DNA from: Myxococcus landrumus | Lineage (GTDB): Bacteria > Myxococcota > Myxococcia > Myxococcales > Myxococcaceae | Assembly (NCBI RefSeq): GCF_017301635.1 | Contig: NZ_CP071091.1 | Span: 3,298,001 to 3,362,000, forward strand | Reading direction: 5' to 3' | Length of the DNA stretch: 64,000 nt | Shown here: positions 1 to 8,247 of the stretch, one piece after another | Numbering within the stretch: position 1 is the stretch's first letter | Layout: each line of letters begins with the position of its first letter | Translations under genes and position numbers: made by a program | The notes under the pieces: model-generated | Databases searched by the model: none | Seen by the model: the letters and a program-made list of their open reading frames with translations, nothing else | What the model was told of the DNA's origin: nothing

Positions 1-3000
1 AGCCCCACCCCGCAGCTCGCCGGAGCCGATGACGCGGGGACGCCCGATGCGGGTGTGGTGGCCACCGGTGGCGATGACTCGGGCACCCCATCCACGGGCG
101 TTGCCTCGGGCGGGCCTGGCGCGGAAGACAGCGGCTCGACGCCTTCGCTGTCCGGGAGCGTGTTCGGGTCCGCACCCGATGGCGGCTCGGCGGACGGCGG
201 CTTCACCTACACCTATGCCAAGTCGCTGGGCACCAAGGCCGGCGGTGTGCGCTTCTACTTCTACGAGCGCGAGCGCATGGTCGCCGAGCGAGCCGCGCCC
301 CTCATCGAGGAAGCCTACCGGTACCTGGTGGACACCTTTCAGTATGTCCCCACGGAGACCTTCCCCTACATCCTCTACAGCAGCTACCAGGAGTTCCTGC
401 AGACCAACCTCTTCCCTCTTTCCGAGGGAACGCTGGGTGTCACCAGCACCGAGGACCTGAAGCTGACGCTGCCGTACCTGGGCGACCACCGGCTCTTCGA
501 GGAGATCAGCACGCACGAGCTGGCGCACCAGTTCACCATCCAGAAGACGCGCACCGTGGCCGAGCAGGCCAAGGTGTTTGGAGATCCGCTCCAGGCGATT
601 CCGCTGTGGTTCATCGAAGGTATCGCCGAGTTCTACGCCAAGCGGGGCATGGACCCCGAGGCGGAGATGCTGGTGCGGGACCTGCTCGTCAACCCGGACC
701 TCTACAAGGGCTACGCGTTCCTCGACTTCTTCTCGCCCGGGCCCTACGGCTACCTGTGGATCTACAAGGTGGGCCAGGTGCGCGTGGCCTTCCTCGAGGA
801 GGAGTACGGCAAGGGCTTCATCCAGCGCGTGCTGGAGGAGTCGCCCCGGCTCGCGGGGGGTTCCAGGGATGCGCCGTCGCTCAAGTTCGAGGAGCTGCTG
901 GAGCGGCTGACCGGGGATGACCCCAAGCGGCTGTCCGCGCGCTTCGAGAACTGGCTGAAGCGCCGGGCCTACAAGACGTACCTCAGCTCGGAGCAGTCCG
1001 CGCCCGCGCTGGACCTGCTCGACAAGGCGCCGGGCTACATCACCGCCATGACGAGCTCGCCGGACGGGACGGTGCTCGCGGTGCGCACCATCGTGCCGGA
1101 GACGGGCGAGAGCCGGCTGTACCTGATGGACCCTCGCGACGCGGACAAGTCGATGAAGGTCGCCGGTGACGGCGTGCCGGGCATGGAGTCCCTGCATCCC
1201 ATCTCCGGTCGCAGCTTCGCGCTGTCGAAGGACAAGCTGGCCTTCGTCGCCGAAGTCACGGGGCGCGATGTCATCTACGTGCAGGACTACAAGCACACCG
1301 TGGAGAAGCGCGCCCAGGATGTGCTCGTGCGCCGCAACCCCATCCGCACGGGCATCGACCGCGAGGTGGGCACCCAGGTGGAGCTGACGCTGGGTGATCG
1401 CAAGACGTACCGCATCGACAAGCACGGCCTCCTGGCGGCGTACTCGCCGGCGATGTCACCGGATGGCCGCTACGTGGCCTTCATCGGCATCAAGGACGAC
1501 GGCCTGCGCGACGTGTACGTCATCGACCTGGAGGCGGGCTCGGACGCCAAGCCGCTGCAGCTCACCGATGACGTGTTCTCGGAGCGGCAGGTCACCTGGG
1601 GCCCCGCGGGCATCATCTTCTCGTCCGACGCCACGTCCCACCGCAAGTTCAACCTGTTCCGCGTGAAGGTGGACGCGCCCCGGCAGGTGGAGCGGCTGAC
1701 GAGCGAGGAGCGAGACCACGCCGACCCCGTCGCCCTGGCGGATGGCCGCGTGTTCTTCACCGCATTCAACAACAGCAGCTCCGACCTGCATGAGCTCATG
1801 GCCGACGGCCGCATCGTCCGCCGCACGGACCTGACCACGGGCGTGTTCGAACCCGGCCCTGGCCCCGAAGGCAGCCTGTGGATGCTCTTCCACGTGTCGG
1901 GTGAGCGCAAACCCGCGGTGCTCCGGCCTCCGCGCATGCTGGCGCTCGACGTGGCCCCGGAGCCTCCGCCCGAGCCGCCCAACCCGCTGGCGGTGCGGCC
2001 GCTCACGGATGCCCTGGCGTACCAGCCCTTCGCCCGGCAGAACCTGGAGTTCGGTCCCATCTTCGGCTTCGCGGGCGCGGGTGGCGGCGGCTTCGTCGGC
2101 CAGCTCTTCGCGGCGGCGAGCGACAAGATGCGGGACCACCAGTTCATCCTCACCCTGGCGGTGTACGGCAGCTTCGACCTGACCGACGGCTACCTGCTCT
2201 ACATCAACGACGAGGGACGCACGACGAAGGGCGGCGGCTTGTTCCAGTCGCTGCGCTTCCGCGTGGACCAGACCTTCGATGACCTGCCCGTCTTCTTCAC
2301 GTCCGCGGAGCGGTACTTCGGCGCCGTCGGCAGCTTGCGCTACCCGCTGAGCACCTTCCTCTTCGTCCAGGCGGACCTGAGCCTGGGTGGCACCAAGTAC
2401 TTCCTGGACGACCCGACCGAGTTCTACCTGTTCTTCCCCGACCGCAACGAGGCGAACCGCGAGCTGCTGTCGGTGTGGAACGCGAAGAACAAGGCCATCC
2501 GCTTCCAGACGGAGTTGAGCGGGCAGATTGGCTACGACAGCCTCAAGTACCACTACGCCACGGGCCCCCTGTCCGGCAGCTCCGTGCTCCTGGAGACCAC
2601 GGTGGGTGCGCAGCCGTTCGACGACCAAGCCTACGGCAACTTCCGCCTGGACGCGGAGCGCTACTTCCCCATCTACGGCCGCACGAACCTCTTCCTGCGC
2701 GGCGGCGCCGGCACGACGCTGGGGGGACGCTACGCCCGCTCCTACTTCCTGTCCTCGTTCGACACCCTGCGCGGCGTGAACTTCGGCGACGAGCGGTGGC
2801 TGCTCGGACGGCACTTCGCCTACTCCACACTGGAACTGCAACTGCCACTCAATGACATCATCCGCGTGGCCTTCCTCAGCGACCTGGAGGCCGTGGCCGG
2901 TATCGACGTGGGTGGCGTGGGCAACAGCTCCAAGGACCTGTGGAACCACCGCGTGCTGGACGCCGCCATCGGCGTGAATGTCGCGCTGGGGCCCTTGCTG

Positions 3001-3213
3001 ATGCGGCTGCACTTCGCGCGGCCGCTCGACATCGGCGCGAAGGCGGGCAAGCCGGACTCGGGCTGGGTGACGAACTTCTCGCTGGGCATCGCCGGGCTCA
3101 ACGGCTTCTTCGACCAGGCCAACACGGGTGCGGCGAACAACAGCGCGCCCCAGCCCGCGTCTCCCGCGTTGGTGCCCGCCGTGGGCGGTGGCTACACCGC
3201 GCCCCGGCACTGA
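1..3213 (+). CDS. Secreted gluzincin peptidase / TolB-like propeller / outer-membrane barrel fusion (5' partial)
   Basis: The reading frame is open to the first base of the window, so the true start and any signal peptide lie upstream. The visible N-terminus is a Gly/Asp/Ser-rich linker typical of myxobacterial exported proteins. It is followed by a peptidase-MA-like zinc protease region with HELAH (nt 514-528) and a downstream WFIEGIAEF segment carrying the likely third zinc ligand, Glu. The middle (roughly nt 1020-1930) has repeated beta-propeller blades of PD40/TolB type, such as MSPDGRYVAF. The last third looks like an Omp85/surface-antigen (D15) barrel: FDTLRGVNFGDE, then alternating strands, and a C-terminal segment resembling GPLRLDFAKPLD. 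The gene ends at a strong hairpin shared with the convergent neighbour. Domain calls come from motif recognition; substrate and orientation in the outer membrane are inferred. Confidence 0.8.
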   Translation, partial: SPTPQLAGADDAGTPDAGVVATGGDDSGTPSTGVASGGPGAEDSGSTPSLSGSVFGSAPDGGSADGGFTYTYAKSLGTKAGGVRFYFYERERMVAERAAPLIEEAYRYLVDTFQYVPTETFPYILYSSYQEFLQTNLFPLSEGTLGVTSTEDLKLTLPYLGDHRLFEEISTHELAHQFTIQKTRTVAEQAKVFGDPLQAIPLWFIEGIAEFYAKRGMDPEAEMLVRDLLVNPDLYKGYAFLDFFSPGPYGYLWIYKVGQVRVAFLEEEYGKGFIQRVLEESPRLAGGSRDAPSLKFEELLERLTGDDPKRLSARFENWLKRRAYKTYLSSEQSAPALDLLDKAPGYITAMTSSPDGTVLAVRTIVPETGESRLYLMDPRDADKSMKVAGDGVPGMESLHPISGRSFALSKDKLAFVAEVTGRDVIYVQDYKHTVEKRAQDVLVRRNPIRTGIDREVGTQVELTLGDRKTYRIDKHGLLAAYSPAMSPDGRYVAFIGIKDDGLRDVYVIDLEAGSDAKPLQLTDDVFSERQVTWGPAGIIFSSDATSHRKFNLFRVKVDAPRQVERLTSEERDHADPVALADGRVFFTAFNNSSSDLHELMADGRIVRRTDLTTGVFEPGPGPEGSLWMLFHVSGERKPAVLRPPRMLALDVAPEPPPEPPNPLAVRPLTDALAYQPFARQNLEFGPIFGFAGAGGGGFVGQLFAAASDKMRDHQFILTLAVYGSFDLTDGYLLYINDEGRTTKGGGLFQSLRFRVDQTFDDLPVFFTSAERYFGAVGSLRYPLSTFLFVQADLSLGGTKYFLDDPTEFYLFFPDRNEANRELLSVWNAKNKAIRFQTELSGQIGYDSLKYHYATGPLSGSSVLLETTVGAQPFDDQAYGNFRLDAERYFPIYGRTNLFLRGGAGTTLGGRYARSYFLSSFDTLRGVNFGDERWLLGRHFAYSTLELQLPLNDIIRVAFLSDLEAVAGIDVGGVGNSSKDLWNHRVLDAAIGVNVALGPLLMRLHFARPLDIGAKAGKPDSGWVTNFSLGIAGLNGFFDQANTGAANNSAPQPASPALVPAVGGGYTAPRH

Positions 3214-3225
3214 AGACACGAGGAC

Positions 3226-3258
3226 GCCCCCGCTCCCGTCGTCCGGGCGAGCGGGGGC
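3226..3258. terminator. Bidirectional hairpin terminator between convergent genes
   Basis: A perfect 10-bp inverted repeat (GCCCCCGCTC at 3226-3235, GAGCGGGGGC at 3249-3258) with a 13-nt loop sits just after the stop of the peptidase fusion and before the stop of the convergent membrane protein gene. No clear T-tract follows on either strand. Position and symmetry suggest it serves both genes. Confidence 0.6.
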
Positions 3259-3279
3259 CGTCCAGGTCGTCAGCTCATC

Positions 3280-3774
3280 TCAGGACTGCGCGGCCACGAG
3301 CGCCGCGTTGGCCCGGGCCATGGGGCCTCCGTCATTGGGGATGCGCTCGAAGTCTCCTCGCAGCGCCTTGATGGCGAACTTCTCCAGGTCGATTTCCCGG
3401 CGCGTGCGGACCCCCAGCGCGCGCAGGGGACCGGACAAGGGCCCGAAGCCGAACATGCCGTGTTGAAGGAGCGCCGCGGCCGCGACGCCACTCAGCACGC
3501 GCCACCGGCCACCGTCCTTCTTGCCTATCAACAGCCCCAGCGCGCCCAGGGCCGCCGTCGCCACCATGACGGCGCGGTTGAGGTCCCACTCGCGCTCCAG
3601 GCGTTGGAGGTAGCGGCTCATCTCAGGGCGGTCCGCACGCGTCGCCATGTGCCGCACGCACGCTTCCACATGCTGGTCGATGCGCCGGTTCACCATTCCC
3701 GGCGTGTGACTGCGGGCTGAATCCGACGACTGGTTCCAGGTCTCCATCGCGGGCGACTCCCTCTCTCTGGGCAC
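3280..3774 (-). CDS. Small membrane protein, DUF2892/YgaP-type transmembrane region
   Basis: A 164-residue protein with a polar N-terminal half that looks helical (RIDQHVEACVRHMA), then two hydrophobic segments (around VMVATAALGALGLLIG and VLSGVAAAALLQHGMFGF). The following GPLSGPLRALGVRTR resembles the end of the DUF2892 (YgaP-like) domain. The GTG at 3774 is preceded by AAGGAG with good spacing; an ATG at 3747, also with a GGAG upstream, is an alternative. It has no operon partner: it is convergent to the peptidase fusion and divergent from the CotH gene. The role is unknown, probably an inner-membrane protein. Confidence 0.65.
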   Translation of the reverse strand: MPRERESPAMETWNQSSDSARSHTPGMVNRRIDQHVEACVRHMATRADRPEMSRYLQRLEREWDLNRAVMVATAALGALGLLIGKKDGGRWRVLSGVAAAALLQHGMFGFGPLSGPLRALGVRTRREIDLEKFAIKALRGDFERIPNDGGPMARANAALVAAQS

Positions 3775-4092
3775 TCCCCTCTCCTTGTTGAAGCTAGGTT
3801 CGACCCGCCGCGCCGGAAACAGCGTGGCGACAGGTGCCCGAGGCCACCCTGCCCGCCCGCCTGTCCTGCCACGGGAGGACTCTTCCCACCGCCGTCCTCG
3901 CCAGAGAGCACCGGACCTGTTGAGCGCGCGGCGGCCCCCCTGCCCTCATGGGCCACGCCATGCGTCCGCCCAGGGAGGGAAATCCCTTTCATCCATGAGC
4001 TGTCTTTCCGCCCTGCCGAACGCTGGCTTCGTTCACTTTCTCGCGGCGCAAGTCCCTCCGTTGAAGGCATGCACCTTGCTCAACAGGGAGTG
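3775..4092. other. Divergent intergenic region, 318 bp
   Basis: This separates the small membrane protein (minus strand) from the CotH lipoprotein (plus strand) and must contain both promoters. I see ribosome binding sites at both ends (AAGGAG for the left gene, GGGAG for the right gene) but no convincing -35/-10 or -24/-12 pair. A minor 5-bp repeat (AGGGA...TCCCT near 3974) is not significant. No credible gene. Confidence 0.5.
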
Positions 4093-5877
4093 ATGACACG
4101 CTCACGACTCTTGCTCTGTCTTCCAGTGGTGATGTGGATGTGGGCTTGCGATTCTGGAGCACCGTCCACCTCCGTCCCGTCAACGCCTCCCGCCGCGGAA
4201 GAGCCTCCCCCGCGCCCGCAGGAGCCTCCACCGCCTCCCGTCCAGCCACCTCCACCGCCTCCCGTCCAGCCACCTCCACCGGTGGAGCCGCCTCCCCAGG
4301 AGGCGGAGATTCAGCGTCGCTTCGAGCTGCCCGCCGTCCAGGCGAGCGTCCAGGAGTACGAGCTCATCATCCCCGAGGCCGCCATGCAGCGCTTCGAGAC
4401 GGACGTCTGGACTCCAGAGCAGGACGCCGTCTTCAAGGCGCAGGGGACGGCCTACCCCGTCAAGGTGCGGCTGCGTGGCGCTTCCGCGCGCTCGTTCCCC
4501 AAGAAGAGCTGGAACGTGAGCTTCGAGAAGAACGTCCGTTTCGAGGGACGCACCTCGCTCAACCTGGTGGCGGAGTATGCGGACGCCTCCATGCTGGCGG
4601 AGAAGATGGCGTTCGACCTGCTCGCCGCGATGCGAGTGCCAGCGCCCCGGGCCAAGTACGTGCGCCTCAAGCTGAATGGCCACTACGAGGGCGTGTTCCT
4701 GGACATCGAGCAGGTGAACAAGGCGTTCCTCAAGGCCCACGACTTCGCCGACACGGACGCGACCATCTACCGCTGCGGATGGAAGGACTGCGAGCTCAAG
4801 ACGTGGCGGGTGCCGTACCAGGGCGAATGGACGAAGAAGACCAACGAGCGTGAGTCGAATGACCAGCTCGTCGCCATGCTGGACATCATCAACCACACGC
4901 CCGAGCCCGACCTTCCCGCGGCGCTCGAGAAGAACCTCCAGTTGGAGCACTACCTGCGCTCCATGGTGCTGGACGCGCTGATGTCGAACAACTTCGTGGA
5001 GGACTCGGAGAGCTACTTCCTCTACGACCGCGCGGTGGCGAAGTGGTCCTACGTCCCGTGGGACTTGAACAACGTGGATGCCCGCTGGTGGTATCCCGCC
5101 ACCGTGGAGGACATGCGCGGCAGCAGCAACAACATGCGCCACCCGCTGTTCAACTTCACGCTCACGGATGCGTGGGTGGACAAGATGTATCAGCAGCGCA
5201 AGTTGGAGACGGGTTCGTATCCTGGCTACCTGCCCGTCTTCTCCAACCTGGGCACTCGCGTGGTGATGCATCCCGAGCTGAGGGAGCGGCTGGGCGCGCG
5301 ACTCGAGAAGGCCCTGGATGAGCTGTTCATCCCCGAGGTGATGGACCCGTACATCGACAAGCTGCACCGGCTCATCGACAACGACATGCGCACGGACCCG
5401 CACATGGACCATGGCCGGTTCGCCGCGGGCCGCGAGTACATGAAGCGCTTCGTGAAGGAGCGCCGCGCCTTCGTGCAGAAGGACTGGGCTCGGATGGAGG
5501 CGCGGATATCGCCGCTGGTGTTCGAGGCATTCGACCCCACCGCCGGCTGGGTGGAGATTGGCAACCGCGGCGATGTGGAGCTGTCGCTCAAGGGCATGGT
5601 GCTGACCACCAACCTCCGGGTGAGCCTGGCGGGCGGTGAGCATGCGCCCACCCTGGCGCGGCCGCCCCTGGGCGCGGTGCTGCCACAGCTTGTCGTGGCA
5701 CCGGGCAAGCGCGTGCGGCTGAAGCTGTCCGAGCTGGGCATCCGGCTCACGCCCAAGGGAGAGGTGGGCCTGTTCGACGGGAGGTCCGTCATCGGCGTGA
5801 AGGACCTCCTGTTCTACGGAGAGCTGCCCACGGGCAAGCAATACATGCGCGGCGACCAGGGGTGGGAGGTGCGTTAG
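4093..5877 (+). CDS. CotH kinase family lipoprotein with C-terminal lamin-tail-like domain
   Basis: The start is the ATG at 4093, preceded by GGGAG; it opens a signal peptide ending in a lipobox (WMWAC), so this is an exported lipoprotein. A long Pro/Glu linker (PPPPPVQPPPP repeats) follows. The body matches CotH: VRLRGASARSFPKKSW, then NLVAEYADASMLAEKMAFDLL, and YVPWDLNN, where the Asp is a likely metal ligand. CotH proteins of Bacillus spores are atypical kinases acting on secreted proteins; the substrate here is unknown. The C-terminal part (LVFEAFDPTAGWVEIGNRG) resembles a lamin-tail domain found on many exported bacterial CotH proteins. The stop overlaps the stop of the convergent pbpC gene by 4 nt (TTAG), so there is no room for an intergenic terminator. 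Confidence 0.85.
   Translation: MTRSRLLLCLPVVMWMWACDSGAPSTSVPSTPPAAEEPPPRPQEPPPPPVQPPPPPPVQPPPPVEPPPQEAEIQRRFELPAVQASVQEYELIIPEAAMQRFETDVWTPEQDAVFKAQGTAYPVKVRLRGASARSFPKKSWNVSFEKNVRFEGRTSLNLVAEYADASMLAEKMAFDLLAAMRVPAPRAKYVRLKLNGHYEGVFLDIEQVNKAFLKAHDFADTDATIYRCGWKDCELKTWRVPYQGEWTKKTNERESNDQLVAMLDIINHTPEPDLPAALEKNLQLEHYLRSMVLDALMSNNFVEDSESYFLYDRAVAKWSYVPWDLNNVDARWWYPATVEDMRGSSNNMRHPLFNFTLTDAWVDKMYQQRKLETGSYPGYLPVFSNLGTRVVMHPELRERLGARLEKALDELFIPEVMDPYIDKLHRLIDNDMRTDPHMDHGRFAAGREYMKRFVKERRAFVQKDWARMEARISPLVFEAFDPTAGWVEIGNRGDVELSLKGMVLTTNLRVSLAGGEHAPTLARPPLGAVLPQLVVAPGKRVRLKLSELGIRLTPKGEVGLFDGRSVIGVKDLLFYGELPTGKQYMRGDQGWEVR
4225..4281 (+). repeat. 24-bp tandem repeat encoding a Pro-rich linker
   Basis: The unit CCTCCACCGCCTCCCGTCCA + GCCA (24 bp) occurs at 4225-4248 and 4249-4272, with a partial third copy after it. 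It encodes PPPPPVQP repeats in the linker between lipid anchor and CotH domain, so copy number can change without a frameshift. Confidence 0.8.
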
Positions 5878-8246
5878 CGGCGCTCGCGGACGATGTGCGT
5901 GCGCTTCGCGGTGAGGCCTCGGTCATCCGTGACGAGGATTTCATGGGTCCCCACCGACGGCGTCCACCACATCCGCTCGTCCGCGCGCGCGGTGCCCAGC
6001 AGCGCGCCATCCACGAACCACGTGAGCGCCCGCTCATGTGAAGCCTCTGCCTCCAGCGGCAGCTCCTGCTTCTCTGGAGGCACCCCCGGAATCAGCATCG
6101 TGATGTGACCCGCCCCTGGCGAGACGATGCTCGGGGCCGCGCGCTCACCTCCGGGCTCGCACCCTGGCGCCGCCGAGGGTGGCTCGGGCAGCCGGCGATG
6201 TTGTTCCTCCAACCAGCGACGGATGGTGGCCGGCCAGGTGACGAAGACCCGCGACTCCGTCGTGCGCCCCGCCTTGCACGTGGGTCCCACCGCGAGCCCC
6301 GTCGCCACGTCCACCTCCACGCGCTGGTGATAGGGACAGCGCAGGGTGGGCACGGAGGTGCGCCGCGCATAGACCTCCTTGCGCTGGGTACACGCCTCCG
6401 TCGGCAGATGGCCCGAGTACGCACACACCTCCACGCGCATCAGGTCATTGGGCGCGTTCAAGTCCTCATCCGGCAACGAGCGGCCCCGAGGCCCCACGCC
6501 CTCCAGGATGTCGAACAGCACCGGCCCCGCCGCGTCCGCCCCCACCAGGTGCACGCTGGGCGAGTGGTTGAAGTTCCCCAACCACACCACCGCCGTGTGC
6601 CGAGGCCCCGAGCCCACCGCCCACGCATCCCGGTGCCCGAAGCTCGTCCCCGTCTTCCAGTGCACCCGCGCGGGCAATCCCGTCAGCCGGCGCCGCTCCG
6701 GAAAGTCGGGCCGGTCTCGAAGCGCCAAGGCCTGGCGGGTCAGCCACGCCGCCCCCGGGGACATCACCTCCATGGGCGCCTCTCGGGGCTGACCTTCCTC
6801 CAGCAATCGCAAGGGCCGTGTGCGCCCATCCCCCGCCAGCGCGACGTACAACCCCGCCACCTCCATCGGCGTCATCTCGATGCCACCCACCGCCGCCGAC
6901 AGGCCGTAGTGCCCCGGCTCCGACACCAGGCTGGTGGCACCCGAAGCACGCAGCGCCCCCAGGAAGCGCTCCACGCCCACTCGCTCCAACAGCCGCACGA
7001 AGGGCATGTTGAGGGATTGGGACAGCGCGTACTCGAGCCGCACCAACCCCAGGAAGCGACCGTCGAAGTTGCGCGGTGTGTACCCCCCGTACGTGGTCGG
7101 GATGTCCGCCACCAGTTGCTCCGGCCCGACCATCCCCAGGTCGATGCCCATCGCATACAAGAGCGGCTTGAGCGTGGAGCCCGGCGAGCGCGGCGTGGCG
7201 AAGCCCGCAATCTGTCCACCGTGTCGCTCGTCGAAGAAGTCGAAGTTGCCCACCAGCGCGAGCACCTCCCCCTTCTCGCGCTCCACCACTACCGCCGTCC
7301 CGTTGTGGACTCCCTTCGGCAGCAGCGTCACGGCCGCGTCCCGCATCAGCCGCTCCACCATCCGCTGCGTCCCCGCGTCGAGCGTGGAGCGAAGCAAGGT
7401 CCGCCCCGGACGCTGCGCCCTCAACCACACCGCCGCATGAGGCGCCTCGCGAGGAAACGCCTTCATCTCCAAGGGCACGGAGGAAGCCCGCACCTCGTCC
7501 AACACCTGCTCCTTCGAGACACTCGCCCCCTCCGGCCCCCGAGGAAGCGACTCCAGCTCCAGGAGCCTCCGGGCCACTTCGTTCCGCGCCCCCCTCAGCC
7601 GCTCCTGGTTCTCCGGCACCGGGAAGCGGCGGTTGGGGTTCTGCGGCACCGCCAGCAGCGTCGCGATTTCGGCCGGGCTCAGGTGCGCCGCCGTGTGCCC
7701 GAAGTACGCCAGCGCCGCCGCCTCCACCCCCTCCACGTTTCGCCCGTACGGCACGAACTGGAGGTACGCCGCCAGCACCTCCCCTTTCGTCAGGCGCAGC
7801 TCCAACTGCACCGCGCGGAACGACTCCACCACCTTCGATGAGAAGGTCCGCGGACGCGGCTCCAACACTCTCACCAACTGCATCGTCAGGGTGGACGCCC
7901 CCGACACGCGGCGCCCTCGCGTCACATTCAGCGCGGCGGCGCGCGCCACCGCGAGCGGGTCCACTCCCGGGTGCGAATAGAAGCGCTTGTCCTCCAGCGC
8001 CAGCAACGCCCGGATGTAGGCCGGGTCGATTCGCTCCACGGGCGCGGCGATTCTCCACCGCTCATCCGGCGCGAGGAACACATGTGCTGGAGTCCCATCC
8101 CGGTACTCCAGCACCACGGAGGGGGGCGAGGTGAGGCGCGACGGCAGTGGCACCCACCACGCCGCCGCCACCCCCACCGCCAGGAGGGTCGACAACCCCA
8201 AGGCGGTCCATCCCAGCTTCTTCAGGAGGTGGCGGAAGCGACGCAT
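5874..8246 (-). CDS. pbpC: Penicillin-binding protein 1C (bifunctional transglycosylase/transpeptidase-like)
   Basis: A 790-residue class A PBP. An N-terminal membrane anchor (LGWTALGLSTLLAVGVAAAWW) is followed by a GT51 transglycosylase domain with EDKRFYSHPG near residue 85 and the GAST.TMQLVR motif. The transpeptidase domain follows, with the SxxK serine in SPGSTLKP (near 355), SQSLN, and KTGTS near 533. The C-terminus has the BiPBP_C immunoglobulin-like domain that distinguishes PBP1C. It polymerises glycan strands in the periplasm; PBP1C transpeptidase activity is weak or unproven in other species. The start codon lies 1 nt after the stop of the upstream alpha-2-macroglobulin gene with no own Shine-Dalgarno, which implies translational coupling. 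This yfhM-pbpC order is known from many Gram-negatives. Confidence 0.93.
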   Translation of the reverse strand: MRRFRHLLKKLGWTALGLSTLLAVGVAAAWWVPLPSRLTSPPSVVLEYRDGTPAHVFLAPDERWRIAAPVERIDPAYIRALLALEDKRFYSHPGVDPLAVARAAALNVTRGRRVSGASTLTMQLVRVLEPRPRTFSSKVVESFRAVQLELRLTKGEVLAAYLQFVPYGRNVEGVEAAALAYFGHTAAHLSPAEIATLLAVPQNPNRRFPVPENQERLRGARNEVARRLLELESLPRGPEGASVSKEQVLDEVRASSVPLEMKAFPREAPHAAVWLRAQRPGRTLLRSTLDAGTQRMVERLMRDAAVTLLPKGVHNGTAVVVEREKGEVLALVGNFDFFDERHGGQIAGFATPRSPGSTLKPLLYAMGIDLGMVGPEQLVADIPTTYGGYTPRNFDGRFLGLVRLEYALSQSLNMPFVRLLERVGVERFLGALRASGATSLVSEPGHYGLSAAVGGIEMTPMEVAGLYVALAGDGRTRPLRLLEEGQPREAPMEVMSPGAAWLTRQALALRDRPDFPERRRLTGLPARVHWKTGTSFGHRDAWAVGSGPRHTAVVWLGNFNHSPSVHLVGADAAGPVLFDILEGVGPRGRSLPDEDLNAPNDLMRVEVCAYSGHLPTEACTQRKEVYARRTSVPTLRCPYHQRVEVDVATGLAVGPTCKAGRTTESRVFVTWPATIRRWLEEQHRRLPEPPSAAPGCEPGGERAAPSIVSPGAGHITMLIPGVPPEKQELPLEAEASHERALTWFVDGALLGTARADERMWWTPSVGTHEILVTDDRGLTAKRTHIVRERR

Positions 8247-8247
8247 G

